Positions 42,738 through 52,196 of a stretch of 64,000 nucleotides of DNA are shown in pieces. The notes below the pieces were generated by a model, which ran no database searches, was not told the DNA's origin, and saw only the letters and a program-made list of their open reading frames with translations. A program made the position numbers and the translations under genes. Origin of the DNA: Gordonia spumicola (GTDB lineage: Bacteria; Actinomycetota; Actinomycetes; Mycobacteriales; Mycobacteriaceae); contig NZ_BJOV01000002.1 in NCBI RefSeq assembly GCF_009932475.1, positions 682,001-746,000 on the forward strand. The letters are read 5' to 3'. Position 1 is the first letter of the stretch; every line of letters starts with the position of its first letter.

Positions 42738-43130
42738 ATGGACCCCGTCATCGACTACGGCTTCGGCACGGGCGACGGCGACCCGTCGTCCTGGCGGTCG
42801 CCCGCAGACCTCGACCTGTCCGGAGACGGCGTGCTCGACGCCGTCTCCCTCGACTTCGACGGCGACGGTCTCGTCGACGACGCGATGTGGGACACCGACT
42901 CGGACGGCGTCGCCGACCGTGCCGCGCTCGACCTGGACGACGACGGCAGGCCCGAAGCCGTCTTCGCCGACGGTGGTCGCGGATTGTGGGAACGCCCGAT
43001 GCCGCCCGACGAGCCCGTCCGCCGACAGCGGGAGTCGGCCCTCGACTCGGACGGCGACGGGCGAGACGACACGGTGCTCGTCGACGCGGACGGCGACGGC
43101 TACGCAGACTCGTATCGGCCGGTCGGATGA
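42738..43130 (+). CDS. Acidic protein with repeated DxDxDG calcium-binding-like loops
   Basis: A 130-residue, very acidic protein. Its core consists of repeated loops with the DxDxDG pattern or variants: DLSGDG, DFDGDG, DTDSDG, DLDDDG, DSDGDG, DADGDG, spaced about 13 residues apart except where a Pro/Arg-rich spacer (residues ~79–100) interrupts. Such loops bind calcium in EF-hand and thrombospondin-type-3 proteins. There is no signal peptide, so it may be cytoplasmic or exported by a non-Sec route. The start is uncertain; a GTG at 42723 would add five residues. It is convergent with the MFS gene (4-bp gap). Confidence 0.65.
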   Translation: MDPVIDYGFGTGDGDPSSWRSPADLDLSGDGVLDAVSLDFDGDGLVDDAMWDTDSDGVADRAALDLDDDGRPEAVFADGGRGLWERPMPPDEPVRRQRESALDSDGDGRDDTVLVDADGDGYADSYRPVG

Positions 43131-43134
43131 GGAT

Positions 43135-44433
43135 TCAGACGAGGTGCTGTTCGCGTTCGACCGTCGCCGAGTCGGGGCCCTCGACGGCGACCGGGTCGGA
43201 CCGCCAGACGAACAACGCACCCACCAGGTACAACGCGACCCCGGCGACGACGAGTCCCACCGCGAACCCGTTCGCCGGGATGACGAGTGCCGCGATGAAC
43301 GCGGCGGCGACGAACGCCGAGTTGAAGAGCGCGTCCTGCACCGCGAACACCTGGCCTCGGTACGAGTCCGGGACGTCACACTGCATGGCGACGTCGCCGC
43401 ACAGCTTCACGGTCTGTCCGGCCAGCCCGAGGAGTCCCGCGCTGAGCAGGACGGTGAACGCGAGGAGCGGGCCGATGAGTCCCTCGGCGACGGCTCCGAT
43501 GATCAGCGCACCGGCGACCGTGCGGCGTCGCCCGAACCGGTGTACGGCCCACGGGGTCGACACCGCGGCCAACAGGGCTCCCACGGCGACCGCTCCGCCG
43601 ATGGCGGCCATCGCCCGCACGTTCGTGTACAGCGGCCAGCCGAGGTCGAAGTTGCGGACGATCAGCAGGAACATCAGCGTGTTCATCCCGAACACCACGC
43701 GATGGACGCTGATCGCGCCGAGGATCACCGCGACGCTGCGGTGTGTGGCGACGGCCCGGACGCCGTGGGCGAGGCCGCGTCCCATCGAGTACAGCGCGGA
43801 ATGACCGGCGCCGTCGGGTTTGTCGGGGCCGAGGCGTTTCGGGGCGAAGGTGGCGGCCACCAGTCCGGACGCCACGGCGAAGACCGCCCCGGCGAGCAGG
43901 GTGGCTCCGGACCCGCCGTTGTCGGCGCCGAAGACGGCGCGCAGAAGTGTCGACACGGCGGCCCCACCGGCGAGCATCGCCGCGCCGAGCGTGGTGAACA
44001 CCGCGTTCATCTCGATGATCACCGACGGCGGCGCGACGTGCGGCAGCCCGGCGGACAGGCCGGACGCGACGAATCGGCTGCACCCGGTGACGACGAGTGC
44101 AGCGAGGAGGACCGCGGTGTCGGACACGTCAGCACTCATCGTGACGGCGACGAGGACGATCGCGAGAGCCCGCAGACCGTTCACCCAGACGAGGACACGT
44201 CGTCGGTCCCAATGGTCGAGGAGGGCGCCCGCGAATGGGCCGAGCACCGAGTACGGCAGCAGAAGGACGGCGAACCCGGCGGCGATGGCGATCGGGTTCG
44301 TCTGCCGGTCGGGATTGAACAGGATGGAGAACGCGAGAGCCGCCTGGAACGCGCCGTCGCTGAGCTGGCTCAGCACCCGCACCCCCAACAGACGCAGGAG
44401 TCCCGGCGACCTGACCTGCGACCAGAAGCTCAC
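43135..44433 (-). CDS. MFS transporter (Rv0037c-type)
   Basis: A 432-residue membrane protein with 12 hydrophobic segments and a central loop (about residues 190–220). The N-terminal LSQLSDGAFQAALAFSILF and the loop motif GALLDHWDRRRVLVWVNG fit the DRXGRR-type motif of MFS. The GTG start is at 44431–44433. The position beside the AlgH/YqgE gene matches mycobacterial Rv0037c. The substrate is unknown; it is divergent from algH. Confidence 0.85.
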   Translation of the reverse strand: MSFWSQVRSPGLLRLLGVRVLSQLSDGAFQAALAFSILFNPDRQTNPIAIAAGFAVLLLPYSVLGPFAGALLDHWDRRRVLVWVNGLRALAIVLVAVTMSADVSDTAVLLAALVVTGCSRFVASGLSAGLPHVAPPSVIIEMNAVFTTLGAAMLAGGAAVSTLLRAVFGADNGGSGATLLAGAVFAVASGLVAATFAPKRLGPDKPDGAGHSALYSMGRGLAHGVRAVATHRSVAVILGAISVHRVVFGMNTLMFLLIVRNFDLGWPLYTNVRAMAAIGGAVAVGALLAAVSTPWAVHRFGRRRTVAGALIIGAVAEGLIGPLLAFTVLLSAGLLGLAGQTVKLCGDVAMQCDVPDSYRGQVFAVQDALFNSAFVAAAFIAALVIPANGFAVGLVVAGVALYLVGALFVWRSDPVAVEGPDSATVEREQHLV

Positions 44434-44532
44434 CTGTCGATCCTACCGACGGACGAGGTGTTCGGCTCGGGAAGAACCATCACTCAACCGGCCGCGTGCG
44501 CCCCGTCCCGGCACGTCTGGTGTCATGATGGG

Positions 44533-45126
44533 ATGGTGTCCGGAGGCGAATTCCCCCATGAGCGTCCCGAGGTGGCGCCCGGGGCATTGCTGATCGCGTC
44601 CACGGCTCTCTCCGGCGAGACTTTTGTGCGGACCGTCGTCTATGTGATCGAGCACGACGAGCAGGGAACGTTGGGCGTGGTCCTCAACCGGATGAGTGAC
44701 GCGGCCGTCTACAACATCCTTCCCCGCTGGGCGGATCTCGCGGCGAGTCCGCGCGCGGTGTTCGTCGGCGGGCCGGTCGGAACCTCGTCGGCACTGTGCC
44801 TCGGCGTCGCGAAGGCCGGCGTCGACGTCGCGAAGCAGCCCAAGCTGCATCAGGTGCTGGGTCCGGTCGCGATGGTCGACCTGGACGCCGATCCGGAGGA
44901 GATGGCAGCGGTGCTGACCGGGGTCCGGATCTTCGCCGGATACGCGGGCTGGGATGCGGGGCAGCTCGACGACGAACTCGCCGACGGCAGCTGGATCGTC
45001 GCACCCGGCCTGCCGACGGACCTGCTGTCGGCGCCGTCGGTCGACGTGTGGCAGCGGGTGCTGCAGCGTCAGCCGTGGCCGTTGCCGCTGCTGTCGACCT
45101 ATCCGATCCGACCGGAAGACAACTGA
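44533..45126 (+). CDS. YqgE/AlgH family protein (UPF0301)
   Basis: A 197-residue protein with the family's core: APGALLIASTALSGETFVRTVVYVIEHDEQGTLGVVLNRMS, and FVGGPVGTSSALCLG, then FAGYAGWDAGQLDDELADGSWIVAP. Conserved in most bacteria, with no established biochemical role. The first ATG (44533) and a GTG next to it both fit. It matches Rv0038, upstream of the leuS region. Confidence 0.9.
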   Translation: MVSGGEFPHERPEVAPGALLIASTALSGETFVRTVVYVIEHDEQGTLGVVLNRMSDAAVYNILPRWADLAASPRAVFVGGPVGTSSALCLGVAKAGVDVAKQPKLHQVLGPVAMVDLDADPEEMAAVLTGVRIFAGYAGWDAGQLDDELADGSWIVAPGLPTDLLSAPSVDVWQRVLQRQPWPLPLLSTYPIRPEDN

Positions 45127-45148
45127 CCGCTGCGCGGTTGAACACACA

Positions 45149-45757
45149 ATGCACTTCGTGACCGACATGCTGACGTCGTGGATCGACGCGGCCCCGGCGT
45201 GGGCGGTCTACGCGATCACCGCCGCGGTGCTGTACATCGAGACCGCGGTGGTGGTGATCGGCGTCGTCGTCCCCAGTGAGGGCGTGCTGATCGCGGCGGG
45301 CGTGGTCGCATCGATCGGTTCGGCGCAGATCGGGGTGCTGATCCTGGTCAGCGTCCTGGCTGCCGTCGCGGGCGACTGGACCGGCTATTGGGTGGGACGC
45401 GGCTTCGGTCCCCGATTGAGCGCCACCCGATTGGGGCGCCGGATGACGCGCCGCATGATCCGGCGGCGCAGGCAGGCGCCGAGTCCGTCGGACGCGGTGA
45501 TCGCGGTGGCGTCGGCGCGGTGGATCGGGTTCGTCCGAAGCCTGATCCCGCTGGTTGCGGGCGCGCGCCGGATGCCGTTTCGGCGGTTCGCGCTGGCGAG
45601 CGCGATCGGCGTGTTCAGTTGGACGTCGACCGTCCTGCTGATCTCCTGGGCGGTCGGGGCCACACTCGGCGCGGACGTCGCACTGATGGTGGCGATCGGC
45701 GTCGGCCTTCTGTCGCTGGCCCTCCTGATCTACCGGCGCACGCGTCAGGCGGCCTGA
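45149..45757 (+). CDS. DedA-family membrane protein
   Basis: A 202-residue protein with the DedA/SNARE-associated pattern: ETAVVVIGVVVPSEGVLIAAGVVAS, a membrane re-entrant region, then GDWTGYWVGRGFGPRL, and GFVRSLIPLVAGARRMPFRRFALASAIGVFSWTS with the conserved Arg and Gly. DedA proteins act in lipid-carrier recycling (undecaprenyl phosphate) and membrane homeostasis. It starts 22 bp after algH. The last 13 bp overlap the convergent symporter gene. Confidence 0.88.
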   Translation: MHFVTDMLTSWIDAAPAWAVYAITAAVLYIETAVVVIGVVVPSEGVLIAAGVVASIGSAQIGVLILVSVLAAVAGDWTGYWVGRGFGPRLSATRLGRRMTRRMIRRRRQAPSPSDAVIAVASARWIGFVRSLIPLVAGARRMPFRRFALASAIGVFSWTSTVLLISWAVGATLGADVALMVAIGVGLLSLALLIYRRTRQAA

Positions 45758-46740
45758 GCGGCCTCGGACTCGGTCGCTTCCCGGCCGTAGCGCGCCGACA
45801 GCCAGGCGCACAGCACCAGCTGGATCTGGTGGAAGATCATCAGCGGCAGCACCATGAAACCGACGATCGATCCGCTGAACATCACGCTCGCCAGCGGAAG
45901 GCCGGTGGCGAGACTCTTCTTGGTGCCGCAGAACTGGATGGCGATCGAGTCGGCGCGGTCGAAGCCCATGCGCCGCGGGACGAACCAGGTCACGGCCAGC
46001 ATCACGCAGACGAGCACGAGCGACACGACGCCGACCATGATCACTTCGAACGCGGTGACGCTGCTCCACAGCCCCGACTGCACGCCCTCGCTGAACGCCA
46101 CGTAGACCACGAGGACGATGGATCCGCGGTCGACGTACTTGGTCGGTTCGGAGTATCGCTTGAGGAACGGGTTCACCAGCGGCCGGATGAGCTGCCCGAC
46201 GATGAACGGCGCGAGGATCTGCAGGCCGATCTTGAGGACCGATTCGCCGCTGATCTGGACGCCCGCCGTCGAACTCATCGTCAGGACGACCAGGGCGGGG
46301 GTCAGCACCACGCCGATCAAGTTGGACGCCGACGCGCTGACGATCGCTCCCGCCACGTTGCCGCGGGCGATCGAGGTGAACGCGATCGACGACTGGACCG
46401 TCGACGGGACGAGGGTCAGGTAGAGGAAGCCGGACGCGAGATCGGCGCCGATCAGGTGCGTCAACGCCGGCTTGAGGAGCAGGCCGACGATCGGGAACAA
46501 CACGAAGGTGAACGCGAGGATCGTCGTGTGCAGTCGCCAGTGGGTGAGACCGTCGAGGGCTTCGCGAGGCGACAGGCGGGTGCCGTACAGGAAGAACAGG
46601 AGCGCGATCAGGCAGGTGACCACCCAGTCCATCACCTCGGCGAACGTGCCGCCCGCCGGGAAGATCGCGGCGACGACGACCGCGGCGAAGATCGACAGGA
46701 TGAAGCCGTCGATCGGAGACTTGTCGAGGAGCTTCCGCAT
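45745..46740 (-). CDS. Bile acid:sodium symporter family protein
   Basis: A 331-residue protein with about ten membrane helices. Motifs LTLVPSTVQSSIAFTSIARGNVAGAIVSASASNLIGV and FCGTKKSLATGLPLASVMF match the two crossed helices of ASBT/SbmA-type (YocS/PanS) transporters. The transported anion is not known; relatives take up pantoate or bile acids. It is followed upstream by the SdpI-type gene (5-bp gap on the same strand). Confidence 0.88.
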   Translation of the reverse strand: MRKLLDKSPIDGFILSIFAAVVVAAIFPAGGTFAEVMDWVVTCLIALLFFLYGTRLSPREALDGLTHWRLHTTILAFTFVLFPIVGLLLKPALTHLIGADLASGFLYLTLVPSTVQSSIAFTSIARGNVAGAIVSASASNLIGVVLTPALVVLTMSSTAGVQISGESVLKIGLQILAPFIVGQLIRPLVNPFLKRYSEPTKYVDRGSIVLVVYVAFSEGVQSGLWSSVTAFEVIMVGVVSLVLVCVMLAVTWFVPRRMGFDRADSIAIQFCGTKKSLATGLPLASVMFSGSIVGFMVLPLMIFHQIQLVLCAWLSARYGREATESEAAQAA

Positions 46741-46744
46741 GGCG

Positions 46745-47245
46745 TCAGTGGACGGCGTCGTCGGACGTGCACATGCCCTGCAGGGCGCACGATCCGCACG
46801 AACTCGTCCCGCAGTCGGACGCGGGATCGTCGGCGTGCGCCTGCACCGGCGCGTCGGCGGAATCCCCGGAGCAGCAGCCCGAACCGCAGCCGCCCTCGTC
46901 CTCGGGTTCGGGGACGGCGGCCGCGACGCGGACGCCGAAGCCGGCCGCGACGGCTGCGATGCCGAAGCCGATGACGACGGAGCCGATCGCGAAGGCGAAG
47001 CCCCAGTCGCCGGTGAAGCCGAGCACTCCGCCGATCGCGAGGATCAGCGCGGCGAACAGGAAGCCGGGACCCGCGGCCTTGTTGCCGAGGGCGAACGCCT
47101 CCTCGGACTTCATGGTCTCGTCGGCGCGCACCCCGATCCAGCGGTTGCGCGTGATGCCGCCCAAAACACCGCCCGCTCCGACGCCTGCCCAGAAGACTGC
47201 GAGCGCGAGTGCGATGACGGCGGTGATGACGGACAAGATGTGCAC
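46745..47245 (-). CDS. SdpI-family membrane protein with a cysteine-rich tail
   Basis: A 166-residue protein starting at GTG 47245 (a start at 47287 would add 14 residues). Helices cover about 3–25, 55–75 and 79–105. The SdpI motif [28 protein letters not shown] is present. The last ~50 residues are unusual: acidic and with seven cysteines ([26 protein letters not shown]), which suggests a metal site or thiol redox role. SdpI proteins give immunity to the SDP toxin in Bacillus, but most actinobacterial copies have no known role. Confidence 0.75.
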   Translation of the reverse strand: MHILSVITAVIALALAVFWAGVGAGGVLGGITRNRWIGVRADETMKSEEAFALGNKAAGPGFLFAALILAIGGVLGFTGDWGFAFAIGSVVIGFGIAAVAAGFGVRVAAAVPEPEDEGGCGSGCCSGDSADAPVQAHADDPASDCGTSSCGSCALQGMCTSDDAVH

Positions 47246-47343
47246 GTAGCCAACTGTACGACCGACAGGCGGCGCCGCTCGAATCATGTGACGACGACAA
47301 CCGTGCTTTTGGGCGTCGAACAGCGACGATTTACCCTGGTGGA

Positions 47344-50211
47344 GTGACCTCTGCTGATTCTCCGCATCGCCCCGCCGAGTCCGTTCCCGGGCACCGGTAC
47401 ACCGCCGACACGGCCGGTGAGATCGAGTCGCGCTGGCAGGAGCGCTGGACCGCCGACGGGACGTTCCACGCGCCGAACCCCGTCGGACCCCTCGCGGGCG
47501 ACTTCGCGGCGTTCGACGGGCCCGCGCCCGACGCCGCGGACAAGCTGTTCGTGCAGGACATGTTCCCGTACCCGTCGGGCGCCGGACTGCACGTCGGTCA
47601 TCCGCTCGGTTTCATCGGGACCGACGTCTATGCGCGTTTCCACCGGATGACCGGCAAGAACGTGCTGCACACGATGGGGTTCGACGCATTCGGTCTGCCG
47701 GCCGAGCAGTACGCGGTCCAGACGGGCACGCACCCGCGGACCACGACCGAGGCGAACATCGAACGCTACCTGGGGCAGATCCGTCGCCTGGGCCTCGGCC
47801 ACGACGAGCGTCGCCGGGTCGCGACGACCGACGTCGAGTTCTACCGGTGGACGCAGTGGATCTTCCTGCAGATCTACAACGCCTGGTTCGACTCCTCGCA
47901 GGGCAAGGCGCGTCGCATCTCCGAACTCGTCGACGAGTTCGCCTCGGGCGAGCGCGCGCTCGACGACGGCCGCGCGTGGGCCGATCTGTCGGCGATCGAG
48001 CGCCGTGACGTCCTCGACTCGTACCGCCTCGTCTACCTCAGCGATTCGCTCGTGAACTGGTGCCCGGGTCTGGGCACCGTGCTCGCGAACGAGGAGGTGA
48101 CCGCGGACGGCAAGTCCGAGCGCGGCAACTTCCCCGTCTTCCGCAAGAATCTGCGGCAGTGGATGATGCGGATCACCGCCTACTCGGACCGCCTGATCGA
48201 CGACCTCGAACTGCTCGACTGGCCGGAGAAGGTCAAGGCGATGCAGCGCAACTGGATCGGACGTTCGCGCGGTGCGCAGGTGAAGTTCGCGACCGCGGTC
48301 GGCGCACCGATCGAGGTGTTCACGACTCGCCCCGACACGTTGTTCGGCGCCAGCTACATGGTGCTGGCCCCCGAGCATGAGCTGGTCGATCGGCTCGTCG
48401 CCGACGCGTGGCCGTCCGACGTCGACACCCGCTGGACGGGCGGAGCGGCGACCCCGGCCGACGCCGTCGCGGGCTACCGCGCGGCGATCGCCGCGAAGAG
48501 CGACGTGGAGCGTCAGGAGAACAAGGAGAAGACGGGCGTCTTCACCGGTTCGTACGCCACCAACCCGGTCAACGGCGCCCAGATCCCGGTCTTCATCGCC
48601 GACTACGTGCTGATCGGCTACGGCACGGGCGCCATCATGGCGGTCCCCGCCCACGACACCCGCGACTACGAGTTCGCGACCGCGTTCGGACTCCCCCTGC
48701 TCGAGGTGATCGGATCGGACGAGGGCGTCGCCGAGGCCGCGTACATCGGCGACGGACCGCTGGTGAACTCCGACTTCCTGAACGGCCTGAACGTCGCGGA
48801 CGCAAAGGCCGCGATCATCGAGCGCCTCGAGGCCGACGGCGCCGGCACCGGAACCATCCAGTACAAGCTGCGCGACTGGCTGTTCGCCCGTCAGCGCTAC
48901 TGGGGCGAGCCGTTCCCGATCGTGTACGACGCGGACGGTGCTCCGCACGCCCTGCCCGAGTCGATGCTGCCCGTCGAACTGCCGGAGGTGGCCGACTACG
49001 CGCCGGTCGCGTTCGATCCCGACGACGCCGACAGCGAACCGTCTCCCCCGCTGGCGAAGGCGGGCGACTGGGTCAGCGTCGAGTTGGACCTCGGCGACGG
49101 CGTGCAGACGTACACCCGCGACACCAACGTGATGCCGCAGTGGGCGGGCAGCTCCTGGTACCAGCTGCGGTACATCGATCCGACCAATGACGAGACGCTG
49201 TGCGCCAAGGAGAACGAGGCGTACTGGATGGGTCCGCGGCCGGAGCTGCACGGACCGAACGATCCGGGCGGTCTCGACCTGTACATCGGCGGTGTGGAAC
49301 ACGCCGTCCTGCACCTGCTGTACTCGCGTTTCTGGCACAAGGTGCTGTTCGATCTCGGCTATGTGACGAGCGTCGAGCCGTACCGTCGCCTGTTCAACCA
49401 GGGCATGCTGCAGGCGTTCGCGTACACCGATTCGCGCGGCGTCTATGTGCCCGCCGAAGAGGTCGTCGAGAAGGACGGGAAGTTCTTCTATCAGGACGCC
49501 GAGGTCAATCGCGAGTACGGGAAGATGGGCAAGTCGCTCAAGAACTCCGTCGCTCCCGACGACATCTGCCGTGAGTACGGCGCCGACACGCTCCGCGTGT
49601 ACGAGATGGCGATGGGTCCGCTCGACCAGTCGCGTCCGTGGGCGACCAAGGACGTCGTCGGGTCTCAGCGATTCCTGCAGCGCGTGTGGCGTCTGGTGGT
49701 GGACGAGGAGACGGGCGACGTCCGCGTCGTCGAGGACGAACCGTCCGTCGACACGCTCAAGACCGTGCATCGCACGATCGAGGGCGTGCGGGACGATTTC
49801 GCGAACCTGCGGACCAACACGGCGGTCGCCAAGCTCATCGAGCTCACGAACCACCTTACCAAGACGTACCCGGAGGGCGCTCCGCGGGCCGCCGTCGAGG
49901 CTGTCGTGCTGATGCTCGCTCCCCTCGCGCCGCACCTCGCGGAAGAGCTGTGGGATCGTCTCGGCCACGAGGGTTCGCTCGCTCACGGTCCGTTCCCCGA
50001 AGTCGACGAGCAGTACCTCGTCGAGGACAGCGTGGAGATCCCGGTTCAGGTGAAGGGCAAGGTCCGCAGCCGCATCACCGTCGCCGCCGACGCGGACGAG
50101 GCCACCGTCGTCGCCGCCGCGCTGGCCGACGAGAAGATCGCCGCCCTCCTCGACGGCGAACCGCGCAAGGTCATCTTCGTCCCCGGCCGGATGGTGAACG
50201 TCGTTCCTTAG
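47344..50211 (+). CDS. leuS: Leucyl-tRNA synthetase
   Basis: A 955-residue class Ia synthetase. HIGH-type motif [16 protein letters not shown] near residue 77; the CP1 editing domain occupies about 285–500 ([16 protein letters not shown], then [21 protein letters not shown]); KMSKS-type motif [10 protein letters not shown] near residue 725. The GTG start at 47344 follows a CTGGTGGAG site. It charges tRNA-Leu. A near-perfect 71-bp palindrome follows its stop. Confidence 0.96.
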   Translation: MTSADSPHRPAESVPGHRYTADTAGEIESRWQERWTADGTFHAPNPVGPLAGDFAAFDGPAPDAADKLFVQDMFPYPSGAGLHVGHPLGFIGTDVYARFHRMTGKNVLHTMGFDAFGLPAEQYAVQTGTHPRTTTEANIERYLGQIRRLGLGHDERRRVATTDVEFYRWTQWIFLQIYNAWFDSSQGKARRISELVDEFASGERALDDGRAWADLSAIERRDVLDSYRLVYLSDSLVNWCPGLGTVLANEEVTADGKSERGNFPVFRKNLRQWMMRITAYSDRLIDDLELLDWPEKVKAMQRNWIGRSRGAQVKFATAVGAPIEVFTTRPDTLFGASYMVLAPEHELVDRLVADAWPSDVDTRWTGGAATPADAVAGYRAAIAAKSDVERQENKEKTGVFTGSYATNPVNGAQIPVFIADYVLIGYGTGAIMAVPAHDTRDYEFATAFGLPLLEVIGSDEGVAEAAYIGDGPLVNSDFLNGLNVADAKAAIIERLEADGAGTGTIQYKLRDWLFARQRYWGEPFPIVYDADGAPHALPESMLPVELPEVADYAPVAFDPDDADSEPSPPLAKAGDWVSVELDLGDGVQTYTRDTNVMPQWAGSSWYQLRYIDPTNDETLCAKENEAYWMGPRPELHGPNDPGGLDLYIGGVEHAVLHLLYSRFWHKVLFDLGYVTSVEPYRRLFNQGMLQAFAYTDSRGVYVPAEEVVEKDGKFFYQDAEVNREYGKMGKSLKNSVAPDDICREYGADTLRVYEMAMGPLDQSRPWATKDVVGSQRFLQRVWRLVVDEETGDVRVVEDEPSVDTLKTVHRTIEGVRDDFANLRTNTAVAKLIELTNHLTKTYPEGAPRAAVEAVVLMLAPLAPHLAEELWDRLGHEGSLAHGPFPEVDEQYLVEDSVEIPVQVKGKVRSRITVAADADEATVVAAALADEKIAALLDGEPRKVIFVPGRMVNVVP

Positions 50212-50220
50212 CAGGTACGC

Positions 50221-50291
50221 CAAAAGTCAGTACTCAGATCGAGACTCGAGGGCATATTGCCCTCGGTGTCGCGTCTGAGTACTGACTTTTG
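50221..50291. repeat. 71-bp near-palindrome between leuS and rtcB
   Basis: Outer stem: 18 bp perfect (CAAAAGTCAGTACTCAGA 50221–50238 with 50274–50291). Inner stem: 8 bp perfect (CGAGGGCA 50247–50254 with 50258–50265), with a TAT loop. Between them is an 8-nt symmetric internal loop. It sits exactly between two convergent genes. It can serve as a terminator in both directions, but the long AT-containing arms make it look like a MITE- or REP-type element. Confidence 0.8.
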
Positions 50292-50308
50292 CGTCTTGCA
50301 GCGGGCGC

Positions 50309-51517
50309 TCAGCCCTTCACGCACATCAGCGTGGTGAGGCGGGCGACAACCTCGACCAACGGTGACGGCCCGGCGGTCTGGGCGTTGATCACCTGCTGAA
50401 GGTCCTTGTAGGCACCCGGGATCTCGTCGAGCACCCCGCGGTCCTTGCGGCATTCGACGCCAGCCGTCTGCGCGGCGAGATCGTCCACGGTGAACGTCTT
50501 CTTCGCCTTGGTCCGCGACATACGGCGACCGGCACCGTGGGACGCCGAGCACAGGCCCTGCTCGTTGCCGAGACCCCGCACCACGTACGAGCCGGTGCCC
50601 ATGGACCCGGGGATGAGCCCGAGATCGCCGGAGCCGGCCCTGATCGCGCCCTTGCGGGTGACGATCACATCCACGCCGTCGTAGGTCTCCTCGGCGACGT
50701 AGTTGTGGTGGCACTGCACCTCGGACCGGAACGTCACCTGTGGGAAGTGTTCGACGACGACAGCCTTGACCAGCGCCATCATCGCCGCTCGGTTCAGGCG
50801 GGCGTAGTCCTGCGCCCAGTACAGATCGTGCAGGTAGGCGGACATCTCTTCGGTCCCCGCGAGGAACACGGCGAGGTCGCGGTCCGGCAGACCGAGATTG
50901 TGCTCGAGCGTTCGAGCGGTCTCGATGTGCCGACGCGCGAGTTCGTTGCCGATGTTGCGGGAGCCGGAGTGGAGCATCAGCCAGATGCTGCCGTCGTCGT
51001 CCGCGCACAGCTCGATGAAGTGATTGCCTCCGCCCAGCGATCCGCACTGTGCGTGCATGCGACCTTCGCGCTCGGCGATCTTCGGCGCACGGAGCGCGTC
51101 GAACGATCCGAAGAGGCGATCGGCCTCGCGCTTGAGCGGCCACTGCTTCCGCAGCACGTCGGTGACGCCATTGTGCGCGTTGAAGCCGACGGGCACGGCC
51201 TGCTCGATACCCGCACGCAACGCTGCGAGGGAGTCGGGCAGGTCGTCCAGGGACAGGTTGGTCTGCACGGCGGCCATGCCGCAGCCGATGTCGACTCCGA
51301 CGGCGGCCGGTGCGACGGCGTCGCGCATAGCGATCACCGAACCGACGGTCGCACCCTTGCCCAGGTGGACGTCGGGCATCACCCGCAGCTTCTCCACCCA
51401 CGGGAGCTTGGAGATGTTGCGAAGCTGGTCGAGCGCTGCGGGCTCGATCTCACCGGGTTCGGCCCACATCAGTGTGTCGGCCCGCGCTCCAGGAAGCGCG
51501 ACGGGGAACTCGTTCAT
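50309..51517 (-). CDS. rtcB: RtcB-family RNA ligase
   Basis: A 402-residue RNA ligase that joins 2',3'-cyclic phosphate or 3'-phosphate ends to 5'-OH ends using GTP. Manganese and guanylate sites are visible: GVDIGCGM, SLGGGNHF, HSGSRNIG, CHHNYVAEE, and ASHGAGRRMSR with the nucleophilic histidine. The ATG at 51517 follows AGGAGG with a 9-nt spacer; the longer start at 51541 is unnecessary. It lies 42 bp downstream of an HNH nuclease gene that also has a strong AGGAGG site. Confidence 0.92.
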   Translation of the reverse strand: MNEFPVALPGARADTLMWAEPGEIEPAALDQLRNISKLPWVEKLRVMPDVHLGKGATVGSVIAMRDAVAPAAVGVDIGCGMAAVQTNLSLDDLPDSLAALRAGIEQAVPVGFNAHNGVTDVLRKQWPLKREADRLFGSFDALRAPKIAEREGRMHAQCGSLGGGNHFIELCADDDGSIWLMLHSGSRNIGNELARRHIETARTLEHNLGLPDRDLAVFLAGTEEMSAYLHDLYWAQDYARLNRAAMMALVKAVVVEHFPQVTFRSEVQCHHNYVAEETYDGVDVIVTRKGAIRAGSGDLGLIPGSMGTGSYVVRGLGNEQGLCSASHGAGRRMSRTKAKKTFTVDDLAAQTAGVECRKDRGVLDEIPGAYKDLQQVINAQTAGPSPLVEVVARLTTLMCVKG

Positions 51518-51559
51518 GTCGAGACCCCTCCTCTCAATCAAATGTTCTTCTCTCGGGCA

Positions 51560-52009
51560 TCACGCCCAGGCGGGACGGTACGGCTCCCACAGCAGGCGCA
51601 GGCCGGCCTCTTCGGGAGTGTGATCGCCCTTGTCCCAATTGCACGGTCCGCATGCGGCGACGCAGTTGAACCAGGTGTTTCCGCCGCCGCGCGACTGCGG
51701 CATCACGTGATCCCACGTGTCCGCGTGCTGTCCGCAGTAGGCGCACAGATGTTTGTCGCGGCGCAGGACCTTCTCACGCGTGGTCCGGTCGACCTCCACG
51801 TACGGCCGGTAGACGTAGTCGCGGAGGATCACCTCACGCGGCACCTCGATCTGCATGGACACCGCGTGTGCGATGACCGGCGGGTCGAAGGTCGCTACCA
51901 CCCACACCTTGCCACCGAGCAGGTGTCCGACGATCTCGCGGAACGGACGACTGTGCAGCACCGCGTTGTCCGCATTGCGGACCACGACCGGTGTTCGGTC
52001 GACGGACAT
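51560..52009 (-). CDS. HNH endonuclease domain protein
   Basis: A 149-residue protein. The first ~90 residues (MSVDRTPVVVRNADNAVLHSRP...) are typical of the small actinobacterial HNH proteins. The HNH/zinc motif follows: RRDKHLCAYCGQHADTWDHVMPQSRGG, then NCVAACGPCNWDKGDHTPEEAGL, with two CxxC pairs and the central DH. The ATG at 52009 has AGGAGG about 10 bp upstream. It may be co-expressed with rtcB. Target (DNA or RNA) not known. Confidence 0.85.
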   Translation of the reverse strand: MSVDRTPVVVRNADNAVLHSRPFREIVGHLLGGKVWVVATFDPPVIAHAVSMQIEVPREVILRDYVYRPYVEVDRTTREKVLRRDKHLCAYCGQHADTWDHVMPQSRGGGNTWFNCVAACGPCNWDKGDHTPEEAGLRLLWEPYRPAWA

Positions 52010-52196
52010 GACATTCGCCCCTCCTTCGTGATCGTTCTGGCGACAGCACAGCAACCTAGTCGTGCGCGGGAGCGTCGTTCAACTGAATTTCTGAAGGCGG
52101 ACGAGAGAATGCTCCAAAGATCGGTCCGATCGGCGGCTTTCAGTGGCGATACGCCACCCGTCGGCGATCAGCGAACCGATCGTCGGGCCACTCGAG

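Noticed and set aside
47284..50223. A 979-codon open frame opposite leuS
   Set aside because: Same reason: GC-driven shadow of leuS with no domain motif.
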